Positions 11,435 to 22,747 of a stretch of DNA of 64,000 bases are shown here, one piece after another. The position numbers and the translations under genes are program-made. Position 1 is the first letter of the stretch. The number at the start of each line of letters is the position of its first letter. This DNA is from Utricularia gibba. Taxonomy: Eukaryota; Streptophyta; Magnoliopsida; Lamiales; Lentibulariaceae. The notes under the pieces were generated by a model. The model searched no databases, was not told the origin of the DNA, and saw only the letters and a list, made by a program, of their open reading frames with translations. Location: the NCBI GenBank assembly GCA_002189035.1, contig NEEC01000007.1, positions 3,038,001 to 3,102,000 of the forward strand, written 5' to 3'.

Positions 11435-12409
11435 CTGCTAAATACCACGATAATAACGAACCACGTTCTTGTTATTCGGGCGAAATCAAACCGAACCGCA
11501 AAAGAAAAAAAAAAAAAGAAAACTTAGGTTTATTGTAGGAGAAAAACAGGGGCATGCCCTCTGAACAATCCCATCAAAAGGATTACTCGAAATTCAATTG
11601 CATGTCTACAACTGCACACACCAAAAATCTAGAGTAAATCACCTTCATGACACTGCTGGCCCTGGAATACGGAAAACCTGCATACAAAAAATAGGAGTTT
11701 CAATCAACAAATGGAGGTGAAGGAGGCATCTCAGAAGAGAAACTGAATTGCTGGCATCAACTTCAGTTTGTGTTCTCCAAAATTGATCGTCATGGCAGAG
11801 GACAATCGCAAACAAACAAGGAGATAAAAGTGGAAGACGCAGATTTGAAGCAAATCACCTTCCGCTTCTTCACCTCTTCTTCCGCAGCTGGAAAGAGAAG
11901 CAGAGCTGCGAAATGGGGTTAGTTATATGGTGCGGGGTCTGCTCCCATGGACGCCACGTGGCGGACGTCTGTTGGCTTAGCAGCTCTCCAATCGGAATAT
12001 GCTTCTTTGCACTTTACGTAACGTCGCACGTCTCTAACCGCATTCTGCAATATACATGTCAAACGAAGCATGAACAAGGCAACGAAAATAGGATAAGAAA
12101 TTATTATTATTATTATAATTAATTTTACTTTAAATATACATATACTTTTCATTAATTACATCTAAATATTTTTATTCATTTCAAATATATCTAAATTTAA
12201 TGATTTTATTTAAAGATGCATAATATGAGTGTACATGAAAAAAATAATTGTGATGTATAAGCTATAAAGTTTAATATTAACAACAAATATACCTAAATGT
12301 TTGGAATTTTTTAACACACATAATTTATTAGACGAATTAATTCTGAAAAAAAAAATCTCAATAATAAATGTAAAAATTTAAATATATTTGATATAAATAA
12401 ATATATTTA
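11435..12409. other. Spacer upstream of the Sec14-like locus
   Basis: No CRAL-TRIO-N exon was found in either frame set. 11,780-11,960 is of mixed composition and could be an untranslated leader. 12,090-12,400 is AT-rich with a short ATT microsatellite near 12,104. Nothing else was recognised. Confidence 0.35.
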
Positions 12410-13026
12410 GGGCTAGTTTGGTAGGGTAGAATTTATTGATTTCATTTAGATAGTAAATGTACATATGCGCGTTTTACAGCCATGATTTATTTAAACCTTA
12501 TTTTGATTCAAATCTGCAATTTTCCAAATAGGTAGTTTTTACTCAAACCCACCATGTTGATAGGTTTGATAATATACAGGATCTAAATACTTGCTTTGAA
12601 AAATTTTAACCTTCTATTTATAATTTTATTTAATGTTATCATTTTTTTAAGTGAATTCTAAACCCTTATCTCCTCAGCCTTATCTTGTTTGTATTGATAT
12701 CCTCATTGCTCGTGTATGTGAAGTCTTTGAATTGTTTTATGCATTTAACAAAAGAAAATGTTGGTTTTAATCTTTTTATGTTCTTTTGATTATCTTTTTT
12801 TTGTGTATTTTGTATTTTTTTTTAATCTCTCATATAGGAGGAAGAGGATTTCAGATATGAGAGAAAAATATATTAAATATGTTAAATAATTTAAAGATTA
12901 AAAATATAAATTAATCAAATGATAAATATATATATTGATTCATATATAAACCTAAGTAAATGTAAACCCATCAAATATCCCAAATAACTCTCTTCCAATT
13001 TATTCCTATCCTATCTACCAAACTGG
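12410..13026. mobile_element. MITE-like element with imperfect terminal inverted repeats
   Basis: The left end GGGCTAGTTTGGTAGGGTAG (12410) is matched in inverted form by the right end, which reads CTATCCTATCTACCAAACTGG to about 13026. The interior is AT-rich and non-coding, about 600 bp long. This layout fits a non-autonomous DNA transposon, probably of a Harbinger or hAT-type family. The target duplication is not clear, so the exact ends are uncertain by a few bases. Confidence 0.5.
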
Positions 13027-13287
13027 AAGTAAAAATGAGATCCTATGTTTTTGTATCCCCCCCGATTGGTGGTGACAAAATGGCGCATGTTAGTTGGATG
13101 TCGCGTTATGAGACTAACGTACACGAGGCGTGGCGTACCCCCTCCTTTTTCCGCTTATTTCATGCTTCATACTTCACCAAATTTTCGAATCCCATGCATA
13201 TACATATATACACAGCAGTGATAAGAAGAAAAGACGTAATGTTATGTACAAACCAGGGGGAGGAGGTGTATTGGCTATTCAGTTGTG

Positions 13288-15012
13288 TCATGTCCAGTTC
13301 CTCTTGGAACGAAGCTTGGTGAGCCTGTCCCTCCAAGCAGCTGCATCAAAACAGGGAGGTTGCAGCAGAACGACAGAGGAAGGGGATCATCACATGGAAG
13401 GAAGTTCAAAGGGTACCTGCATCCTTGTACCGTTCTTCGACTGCTGCAATGAGCATGTTTCGGATGAGATCGAACTCCTTCGTCTCGATGCACAGCTGCC
13501 CGGTTGGTCTGCACGGATCGGAAGCACCATGAGTGTGGATTGTAAAAGTCGAAATAGTTGTATATGAGATGTGAAAAAAGGCAAAAGCATGTTGAGAGAC
13601 CTGTCCAGCTCTGAGAACAGCCCATTGGATGTGGAGCTCGGAGATGTAAACTTGGGTGCTTCAACAATCCTCATGCCATCGCTATATGCCAGGTACCTGT
13701 TGACTTGTATAGGAACCTGCACACCGATTATGCCTCAGTTGGATATATGCAGTTACAAAACAAGCGCTAATCTCTATAACTGCAGTTGGATCAACTACCT
13801 TGCATCGAACTCCAATGTTAATGGCATCAGATGGTCGAAGATCAAAGCTCACGGACTCGGCTTCATTGCCCAACTTCAGTTATCACAAGTAAGGATCATG
13901 AGTCACATATGTGAGAAGTAAACAACCCAAACTCTAAAACCTGAGTTTCCACACATTTGTAGGTACTAGGTTTAGTGTGAAAATATCACAGAAGAAACTT
14001 TTCTGTGGTTACAGAAAGTTTAATCAACAAAGTGACGATGGTTACTTTCACAAGGTGCAGTTCTGCAAAATATGCATCATGCACTCGCTTGGTGACGCGC
14101 ACAAGTTTTACCTGCGGTAGGAGAAGATGAAGAAAAATCAGAGAACTCACAGAACACACTCAATTCCCTTGTAGAGAAACTTGAACTCACAGCGTATCCC
14201 ATCTTCTCAATCATCTCCAGAATTACTTGATATACAGTTGGCCTGACCTGAAGAATATGAAGTGTGATATCACAAACTGGATTAAAAAAAAATGCGAGCT
14301 TTTTTACCAGTGATGCGGAGGAAGATGGACATACAGTGGGTGCATTTCGAAGAGCCGCCATGAGCAGCACATTTGGCATCTCCACTGGTACAAAAGGCAC
14401 AGAACAACCATAAGAACTATCTCAGACCAGGAGCTGGTCATGAAGGTGAAATCATCAAACATACAAACAATTATTGGGAGAACAATTCCAGTGCCATCTT
14501 CCATCTTCAGAACAATCGCAGGATGTGGAGCATACTCTTGCAACCGACCTCCAAGAGTGTTGTTAGGGCGCATCTCAAAAACCTACCATCTCCCATCTTG
14601 ATCATGAAACCATCAGGACCACTTCTCACCTCAACTATTCAAAACAATAAAACCAACGCATCAAAGGGAAACTACAGCTCCGATTCGATTGGAAGAAACA
14701 ACAAGCTAAAGAACAAAATAGTAGGGAGATAAAAAAGTTACCAGCGTCAATCACACTAGTATTAACATACTCCGAGTCAGTCTCACTGGAATTCCCATCG
14801 CCCTGAGAGGATGAACTGAAACTACATAGAACAGGCTCCCCTTTCCTAAAACTCTTTCTATCAGCCCTTCGGCAACTGAGGCCCACCATTCCACAGAACC
14901 CACTTTTCTTAAGCTTATGTCTCAGCAGTTGAGAACCAAATGGCACAGAGTATTTCTCGGTTTGTTGTCCTCGAACCGCTGGGCAAATTACAGAACCTCG
15001 CAGAGAACTCAT
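13288..15012 (-). CDS. Bifunctional nuclease in basal defence response (BBD-type), one-base frameshift
   Basis: The BBD/DUF151 family: plant bifunctional nucleases acting on RNA and DNA, linked in Arabidopsis and rice to abscisic-acid-dependent callose deposition and basal defence. Nine exons read: 14742-15012, 14465-14634, 14335-14384, 14191-14247, 14046-14111, 13799-13873, 13601-13716, 13417-13508 and 13288-13340. Landmarks are MSSLRGSVICPA (start), EYAPHPAIVLKMEDGTG, EMPNVLLMAALRN, VRVTKRVHDAYFAEL, SFDLRPSDAINIGVRCK, VPIQVNRYLAYSDGMR and a C-terminal UVR-like stretch ending WRDRLTKLRSKRNWT. All exon phases close except exon 2, which is one base short near 14565-14570, between FLRCA and NNTLGG. 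With that base the product would be about 316 residues, close to the family norm (about 325). Sequencing error or a young null allele both fit. Confidence 0.9.
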
Positions 15013-15804
15013 TTCGAATCCCTTCAGTTAACACAAGACGAAAGAAATAAAGCCACAGAACAAGAAAGCTCCTCCCACTTACAGTCTTAACTAGACACCA
15101 GAATTCCAAGCAACAGAAATCAAGAACAGATTTACCCAATTCAGAAGGCAATCAACTTTTTCCAAATATTCAGAAAAAGCTCTCTCCCGCACAAATCACG
15201 ATCAACCCACTAATCACCCAACCATCCAACACCATCAACTGAAAACCATAACCAATTCTGTGTGTTCCAACCTTGATCATCCAAGAGAGCCACGAGAATC
15301 AGAAACGACAAGCAGGCGAAAGAGTGCGTCTCAAGATAAAGATAAAAAGAGATTCCTTGGGAGAAGATGCAAGATAACGACATAACTGCGGTGACCGGTT
15401 TATGGATAATGCTGATGTTTTCTTTACATTTATTATTCTAAATTATTTACCTTTTTTGGTGTGCACATTATTACTATAATTTAGGGATGAAATACAAAAT
15501 CTGTCCATATGTTAAATATTATATAAATATAATTTTTTCAACTTAATATGTGAAATAAAATGTATAAATAGTCAACTTATCAAATGATTCATAATTTCAT
15601 TGAAACTTTGTAAGCGTACAAGCTTTCACTTTTCAGACAGGAAGTGTCTAAAATCTACATGAAGATGAATCAATCAGAGAGAGGCTGCATGCACTTGAGA
15701 GTCGAAACAATGCCAATAACACCATTCGCAATCAAAAACAAATCTAATGGCTTCCAGGGACACATACATACGATGACTCCATCCAGATTCAGACAGCAGG
15801 CTGC
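15013..15804. other. Spacer between BBD and GAUT1
   Basis: 15,013-15,380 is the likely 5' leader and proximal promoter of the minus-strand BBD gene. 15,400-15,600 is AT-rich. 15,600-15,804 is the probable 3' untranslated region of the GAUT1-type gene. No other gene was seen. Confidence 0.4.
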
Positions 15805-18800
15805 CTACAGTTCACTGACCTTGCAATTGCGTACGTACAGGTGGTCGTATTTTATGTACTTGGTCCAGTACGACTTGTACTTGGTCATGGCTATCTCCAG
15901 CCACGGCTTCATGTTTCCATTGTAATGTATCACGGCGGCGTTTTCGATCTCCGACCGATCGATGCTGGGGTTGTAGCCCAGACCGAGCACGTGCCATGAC
16001 TTTGAAAGGGGGTGGGTGAGCCCGTAGAATGTCATCAGACCCGGCGGCAGTGTCCCAAGCTTCCACAGCACCCTGTCCTCATTCTGGGCACGCCCCGGAG
16101 AGAAGAACAACTTAGACAACTAGTGTATGTGTCGAGGAAGAAAGATACAGAAGAAAAGACATACCATGTTCTGCCATTTATGGTATATGCCTGTTATGTC
16201 CTTCTTCTTCCATTCCTTGAGGTCAAAAATGTTCATCCCGTATGCCCATCCGCATGCATTCGGGTCGAAATTCTTGGCAATATGGGGATTTGAAAAGTTC
16301 AGGTACTTGTCGAACCGGTGGAAGCTCTCACCACAGGTTTCGACTGCGCCATTGACCTTTCCATGGAGGTCGACGGACCACAGCCCTGTCAAGTCCTTCT
16401 GGACGACGATGTCATCATCCAGGAAAAGAATTTTATCCAACTTTGGATAAACCTGAGGCAAGTAGAACCTTAGATGGTTGAGCATTGAAAGATATTTAGG
16501 ATTCCTGTATTTTAGGTTGGAGGAGCCAGCTGAAAGTGTTGTAGGATGTGAAGCCTTGAAATAGTATTCCTTCATGGCAGCAGACGTCAATTGACGTAGC
16601 ACTGGACAGTAGGATGAGTTCAGCCACTTGAATTCATCAACATTCTCCACATGAATGGTGGCTTTTCCGGGAGGATTCAAGAGGAACCACATATTCATTG
16701 CACCAAAGTTCAGCTTATCAGTCACAAGATGGAAAACATGTTTCTCAGGTTCCTGTTAAGAGAAACCAATTCAGGTCAGCAAATATATGACTAATGAAAA
16801 TCATGAGATGTAGTGTTCATGCTGCCTCTAAAATTGTGAACCTTCCAAAATATACATTCAATGAAAGTGGGTAAAAGATCTGCACAATCAGCCAAGGATC
16901 TAAATCCCAGGAGAGACAACAAATTCTGAGGAATATTGGATAAGATAAAAATGAAGGGTCTAAACCACCTTGGCATTCATGATGGTCGAGTTGACAACTA
17001 CTGATGCTGCAAGGACGTTGTCAGAAAATAGAGCATAATGGTAAAGACTTGGGTTTTCCAGATTTTCCCTCCGTGGAAAGATTCTCTTCTCAGGTGGCAG
17101 GAGGTAATACTCTATTGTCAAGCGCATAGATAGACAGTGAATTCCATTAGGAATTGTCTTTGCAGCCAGTTGGCTAAGAAATGTACTCTGTTTTTTCAGA
17201 GACCTAACTTGCTCATCTGCAGACTGCAGCATGGCTCGAAGTTTGGCAGTAACGAGATTGCAGTCATAAAATTGCTCTTTAGCTTTAGATAGAACTTGCC
17301 CCATCAGTTTGATTTTTTCAGGTGCACTGCATCAGAACATATTAATGTTGAAATGATCTACTAACAGAACAAAAAAAAATTAGCACACCCAACCAATGTA
17401 AATCATTGTAGTACCTGTGCATTAAGTCAGAATCAGAAGTTGCATCACCAAGTGAGCGCTGGCTTTCCTTGAGCTGATTTTGCAACTCATTGGCTACTTC
17501 AAGATTGTTTTTAATCTTGGCAAGGCTTATATATACTCTTGCCATTATCATTTGGTCACGTATCAACCGAACTGTAGAATCTGAATTGTCATTTTCGTTT
17601 TCTTTCCTCCATATACTGTATTTTCCTAGAACTGCAGATTCAACTGAATTCGAGCGATTGATAGCAGCATTTTCAAGTTTTACAATCATTTCATCATCTT
17701 GCTTTAACAAATAAGCCACACGTTTTTCGCGCCTTTTTTGTCTCAATTGCTGTACAACAAACACACTCCGATTTTAGGTCCGAGTTCAATAAAAAACATC
17801 AAGGAGGGATACTCAGAAAAAGCTCACATTTGTGTCAAAAGGAACAGATGCGAAATATCATAAAAGAACAGTACATATCCATGAACTACACAAGTAAAAC
17901 CGGAAACTCACCCTTCTAGCCAGTTGAGCAGGTGTGTCTCGGGAAGCAAGGTTAGCCTCTGTATGAAGCATTGACAGGGTGAACAAAAGTCATAAAAAAA
18001 TTACTAAAAAAACTGACTGTGCAGCATTTGGATGAATATTACCATTAGAAGTTTGCTCCTTGACTCCATATTTGTCTTGCTTCTTCTTGAAAGGAACAAA
18101 ACTCTAAAAAATTTTGCACGCAAATAAACGATGCACCATAGGACAGAATAAGAAGACAGTGGACTAAATTTTACTTGACCAACCTTAGAGCTGTCATACT
18201 GCCCAGCAACTTTCCAAGATGCAGAGAGATTTTTTCGAATGTTTTTCACACCGTAAAGACCTGAGTCGTCTATACTGTCATTAAGGGCATCTACAACCTA
18301 AAATATTGTATCAAATTCGTGGAGATGTTCATCAAAACACAATTCCAAGAAAACCTCAATAGCAGTTACCCACTACTAAATTTACCTCCTTAGTGAGAAA
18401 AGATTTAAAATGCTTCACAGCTAGCTTCACCCTCCAATCTCGATCCTGTAAATGGAACAAGTCTCATTTCTTATTACAAAAAACCAACATGAGTAAGCAT
18501 GAAGTATACAAAGAAGAAGCACCTTTCCACTGACATGAGTTTCTGATACAACTTGACCTGTGCAAACAAAGAGACACTTCAGCCATTGGAAAGAACAATA
18601 CAAAACGAATTGATACACTGAGAGTATAATCAGAAGAAAAGAAGGAAAGCAAATGTAACCACTAAGATGCAAAAAACGATACTACAACAGCCTCACGCAC
18701 TGCACTCTTAGTGAATCGAGATAAAAGTAATCCAAAATATCCCCCAATCGATTCCAAATCGTCATTCATTACGTCTGAATCATCACCCACGCTATAACTA

Positions 18801-19030
18801 CCCAGCCAACCAAATCTGCACAAGAAAAACCCACAACAAACTTCAAACGCAGAGTCCCATCAGAACTCACCGGAGGAAGCAGCTGCAGCCACGTGATCCG
18901 GGCTGAACACACAGAAGTAGAACGCCAGAAACGAGAAACAGGCAAGAAAGCCAACAATGTGAAAGCGAGATCTAGCGCTTTCACTCATGTCCCTGCCCAC
19001 TCCAGAAAACGATCCTCTACGAATCGGCAT
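15805..19030 (-). CDS. Galacturonosyltransferase GAUT1-type (homogalacturonan synthase)
   Basis: A GT8 alpha-1,4-galacturonosyltransferase that extends pectic homogalacturonan from UDP-galacturonate in the Golgi; in Arabidopsis it works in a complex with GAUT7. Ten exons all close in phase: 18871-19030, 18523-18557, 18386-18445, 18184-18297, 18043-18103, 17912-17958, 17415-17749, 16969-17326, 16165-16752 and 15805-16083, giving about 678 residues (GAUT1 has 673). The N-terminus has a type II membrane anchor (HIVGFLACFSFLAFYFCVF) after a short basic tail. NLSASWKVAG, LGKYSIWRKENENDNSDS, the metal/UDP-binding LDDDIVVQKDL block and the C-terminal HYNGNMKPW are all present. The match is closer to GAUT1 than to GAUT4 in the stem region. 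The start is the ATG at 19030 (MPIRRGSFSG). An out-of-frame ATG at 19046 opens a 9-codon uORF that overlaps it. Confidence 0.95.
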
Positions 19031-19416
19031 CCTCTGTCCCACGCATTCAAGAATCTCACCCTCGAGTTACCATATCACACAGCCCCCGCAGCCACCATTA
19101 CCGGAAATGAAAAACGGCGACCCAGATCCTGACTACTGTTAGTGAAGAATCCCAACGGACGGCATTGGGGGCTCCTTGATCGGCAAAGAGTTCTAACTAT
19201 GAACACGAAGCGAGGTGCATCGATTATACACTTGCATTTTGCACACCCAGAGCATCGAAGAACACTAGAAAAACAAAAAAGTGAAAGAAGCGTGCGACGT
19301 CGTTTTGAAGAGTTTTTTTTATATAAAATATAATTATAATTTATCCACCGACACAGAAAATAGGCTAAAATTGTTGAAACGTTCACTCAGCAGTCAGCTA
19401 ATTCTACTGGACACAG
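19031..19416. other. GAUT1 5' leader and AATF 3' region
   Basis: This short spacer lies between two minus-strand genes. 19,031-19,140 is GAUT1 leader with several upstream ATGs. 19,310-19,345 is AT-rich (TTTTTTTTATATAAAATATA) and could supply either the AATF polyadenylation region or GAUT1 promoter sequence. Confidence 0.4.
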
Positions 19417-21921
19417 TTACGCGGTATTGGGAGCTTTGCCGCCGAACAAGCTGGCGAAGAGTTTGGGAGCTAGAGGAGGAAGATTCATGGGCCGAGGAGC
19501 CATGAAATTGACAAGCTTTTCATGAACATTGTACCTGGGGCACAGCAATCTGATGAGAACGAGCAAAGCAAACCAAGATGATCTATTACCACCACACAAC
19601 AGTGTAAACACTCACCGGATCTTCCGGCTCTTCGAGGCACGCCGGTCGACTGCTTTTCTTTTCTTGGTTTGGAGTCTTTTAAGAGCGTAAAAGGCCGTTT
19701 CTGATGCATGAAACAATTCATATAAAACACTCCTAAAAAACTGGTATTGTGGTGCTAGTAGCGCATGGGATTGACTATCATCTTGTGCAAACAAGAAATC
19801 TTACCGGAAGACGATGGATCAACTGCCTCGAAAAACTCCTTTAGTAACTGCTGGTAGAACTCTGAATCGTCCAGAAGCTCAGGGTCACCATTTGCTAAAG
19901 ACCCCTGCGCTCAGAGTTACAAAATGTTGAGGGACTTGCAGAAGAGTAAAACATCGCTCCTAGAAAAGCACAGCGATGGTTATCGATGAAAAACAGATGA
20001 ATACCTCAGGCAGGGAATTCTCGTTAGAATTGGGAACCTGCAGAAGAGCAAGATATTTCAATGTTCTGCGCGATTTATTGAAGATATAAGAATTGCACCC
20101 ATACATACATTTCCAAAAACATGAACCGCTGATCTGTTCTGCTGCATACCCTTAACCATTTTACTAGGATCCCTCATATACGAATCCACTTGTTCGCTTA
20201 TACTCTGGTTAAAGGCATGTAACTTGCTCTTAAGTGCAGCTGCTCCAGTTGCCACTAGAGCCTTCCGCTGCCATCTATCAATTGATTTGTTTCTAAAGGA
20301 GAATGTTCTGCAATAAACGAGTGGCGTTCATTAATCAACTGATTCATTAAATTACAGCAACCGAAAAAGTTGTAAGAGTATTAGATAAAACAGTAACATC
20401 CAAAAGCAGATAAAACGCATGCTCTCGGTCATTACAGGCCTCTTGTTAAAGCTAGCCAAAAGAGAACAATAGAGAAGTTTGCCATTTTGACAAAAGGATA
20501 TACATCAACAAACTACCTGGATTGCATCTCAGAAATGCGTAACCATTCTTCATCCAGATCTCCATCCAAACTTACGGAAGGCGACACTGGTTTGGCGACT
20601 CCAAGTGTATCATCTTGCAAAGGGGGAGAAATAAAAGAGCCTAAGGTTCCAAGTATTACAGATTTTCATGCACAACAAAAGAGCAGAAATATACATACCA
20701 GCTTCTGGTGAGAAGATTTCAGGATTGTTTTTCAGCAGCGCCTGCCAAAACTTGATTGTTACTATAATGCCTAATGAAGCTCAAGATAAACATTATGAAT
20801 CTACAGTTCCAAAAATGAAGTGCACCTGCTGCAAATCCAGTATAGCATCTAAAGTCTTCTTTGATGACACGAGCAATTCTGAATATGATTCACTTACCTC
20901 ACTATCAGCTTTGCAAAACAAAGACCTAGTTGGATCCTGCATATGCAGTTGTCTTATCAGCAAGCTTCTATTTTGCATTACACTGCATAAAGTAACAATA
21001 AATAACCAAACAACCAGTGGAAGCCGATTTGAACTTGAGAAGGGTTTCTGCAACAGGAATCTGACTTCAAGTGTCTTATCCCAAATAGCCTAGATGAAAG
21101 TTTGAGATGGGACAAAATAGTCATGCGAGGAGCTACAAGCAAAAGGGTAACGTATTGCGAAAATGGTGTTGCTTCGTACCCTTTGATTTTTAACAGCTTG
21201 ACCTTTTCGAATATCCTCATCCTTGTGGCCCTTTAGATTTCTCAAAATATTTCTGGATTCGAAAAAGATTATAGGATACAAGATAAATCAATCATCAAAA
21301 CATAACAATGAACTCATAAAAGCTCAACAAAATGAAGGTAAATGAACTCCATCTCAGCAACGTGAATGCACTTTTATTCGTGTAATGAAAAAGAAACATA
21401 CTTGAACTCTTTTTATCACTGTTTTTAAAATCATTCGACTCGTGTTTAATTAGTTTCTAAATTACAAGACGCAACGCCAATGAAACAAGGGAGTTAGTGT
21501 AGAAAGCCAACAACTTACTGCTCTTCATCTTTAAGTTTTTTGTACTCTTCCTCCAGCTCCTTCATCTCGTCATTTTTTAGCGCCTCACCATCACTATTGT
21601 CACTATCTTCCATATCCTCAACAGAACCTTCTTCCTCATCCTCGGATCCCGCCGTAAAATAATCATCCTCTTCCGAGTCACTGATTCCCTAAAATAATCG
21701 CAACACAAACTGCATTAGTTAATAATCACAAACTGCAATCAAGCAGACATTCAAATCGATTTCGCATTCTATCATAAATCGATTGTCGGTACACCAAATT
21801 CCTAAGTGCACAAGAAAACCTTGTCACTATCAACATAACCCGTGCGAATCAAAGCTTCCTCTTCCTGCGGCGGCGGTGAAGGCGGCGTCAGTTCCCTCTT
21901 TCTTCTCTTCATGCCGGCCAT
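19417..21921 (-). CDS. AATF/Che-1/BFR2-type ribosome biogenesis factor
   Basis: A nucleolar protein of the AATF family; yeast Bfr2 and human AATF act in early 40S (small subunit processome) assembly. Twelve exons close exactly in phase: 21820-21921, 21519-21688, 21180-21252, 21015-21089, 20826-20936, 20699-20741, 20517-20613, 20109-20307, 20005-20037, 19805-19904, 19616-19700 and 19417-19534, for about 401 residues. Seen: a basic N-terminus (MAGMKRRKREL), a long acidic tract (SEDEEEGSVEDMEDSDNSDG), the AATF core (WDKTLEVRFLLQKP), SISEQVDSYMRDPSKMV, and the C-terminal TRAUB domain (DDSEFYQQLLKEFFEAVDP, ASKSRKIRYNVHEKLVNFMA). An in-frame ATG at 22023 would add 34 residues; the start at 21921 is preferred because it gives the usual basic N-terminus. 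It sits head-to-head with the KIN-7 gene. Confidence 0.9.
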
Positions 21922-22747
21922 CGAAACCGCTCTTGTCCACCCGTCAAAGAAGTTGCGTTCGCGCTTTACGTATTCGTGTCTTCCCAATCTTCTAACGAGC
22001 CTTGGCCCAACGAATCTGAACATCGAGAGTTGGGTTATAGCCCAATAGTTTACTATTTTATATATTAATTTTGTTTTAAATTTTTTTTTAAGAATTTATT
22101 TACTTTAAATGCTTGGCGCCAACAGTGCAGGTCCATCGTCCCTGAAATTGCTGTGTTTTGTCCTATTTTCATGTGTGGAGGTGCTGAATTCTCGAAGATG
22201 GCCGCGATGCCGGGGCTCTTCATCGTCTCTCTTTTTTGGGCATGAACATATGCCTCTACTTCTCATTTGTTTGCATCTTCTCTCTCACACACGCACAAGA
22301 GCTTTCTCTCCGACCCTCTAATGGGGGTCGATTAAGATTGCATTTTTCACTTTTAGACTCCTGTGCTGGTGGGTTTCTCTCAAGATAACTGATCCCTTCA
22401 TTGGGGTCCAATAGGTTTGGTCCAATGTGTGTTTTCAGAATTTACAAATTGATTTTTGTTCTTGATGGAATGCTGTTTGATGAATTGCAATGTCGAATTC
22501 TAAGATCATTTGGGATCATTTGTAATATTCAAGAATTGTTATTATTTTATGTTATCTACTATGATATCTAAAATTCTTCTCTTTTTTAATGTGTAGAAGA
22601 AAATAAAGGAAAACTACGTGTCTTAAAAGGCAAGCATAGAAGTTAACTTTCTTGAAAAAAAGAGAGGAAATTTATGCTTTTTGATTGCTCTTCATGTACA
22701 CTTGTGTGGGAGAAAGAAAATAGGAAGATAAAGTGGATTAGGAGGAA
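21922..22747. promoter_or_regulatory. Shared divergent promoter region, AATF (minus) and KIN-7 (plus)
   Basis: About 830 bp separate the two start codons. The stretch contains an AT-rich core (22,050-22,110), a CT-rich leader-like segment with TCTCTCACACACGCACAAG near 22,272, and an AT-rich segment running into the KIN-7 start. It probably carries both leaders and a common bidirectional promoter. No specific TATA or cell-cycle (MSA) element could be assigned with confidence. Confidence 0.45.

Noticed and set aside
19040-19042. GTG as the start of GAUT1
   Set aside because: Plant genes rarely start at GTG and a good ATG lies four codons downstream at 19030.
22023-22023. An earlier in-frame ATG for the AATF-type gene giving an Arg-rich, mitochondrial-looking N-terminus
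   Set aside because: The family is nucleolar with a short basic N-terminus, and the ATG at 21921 fits better; the longer form is left as an alternative.
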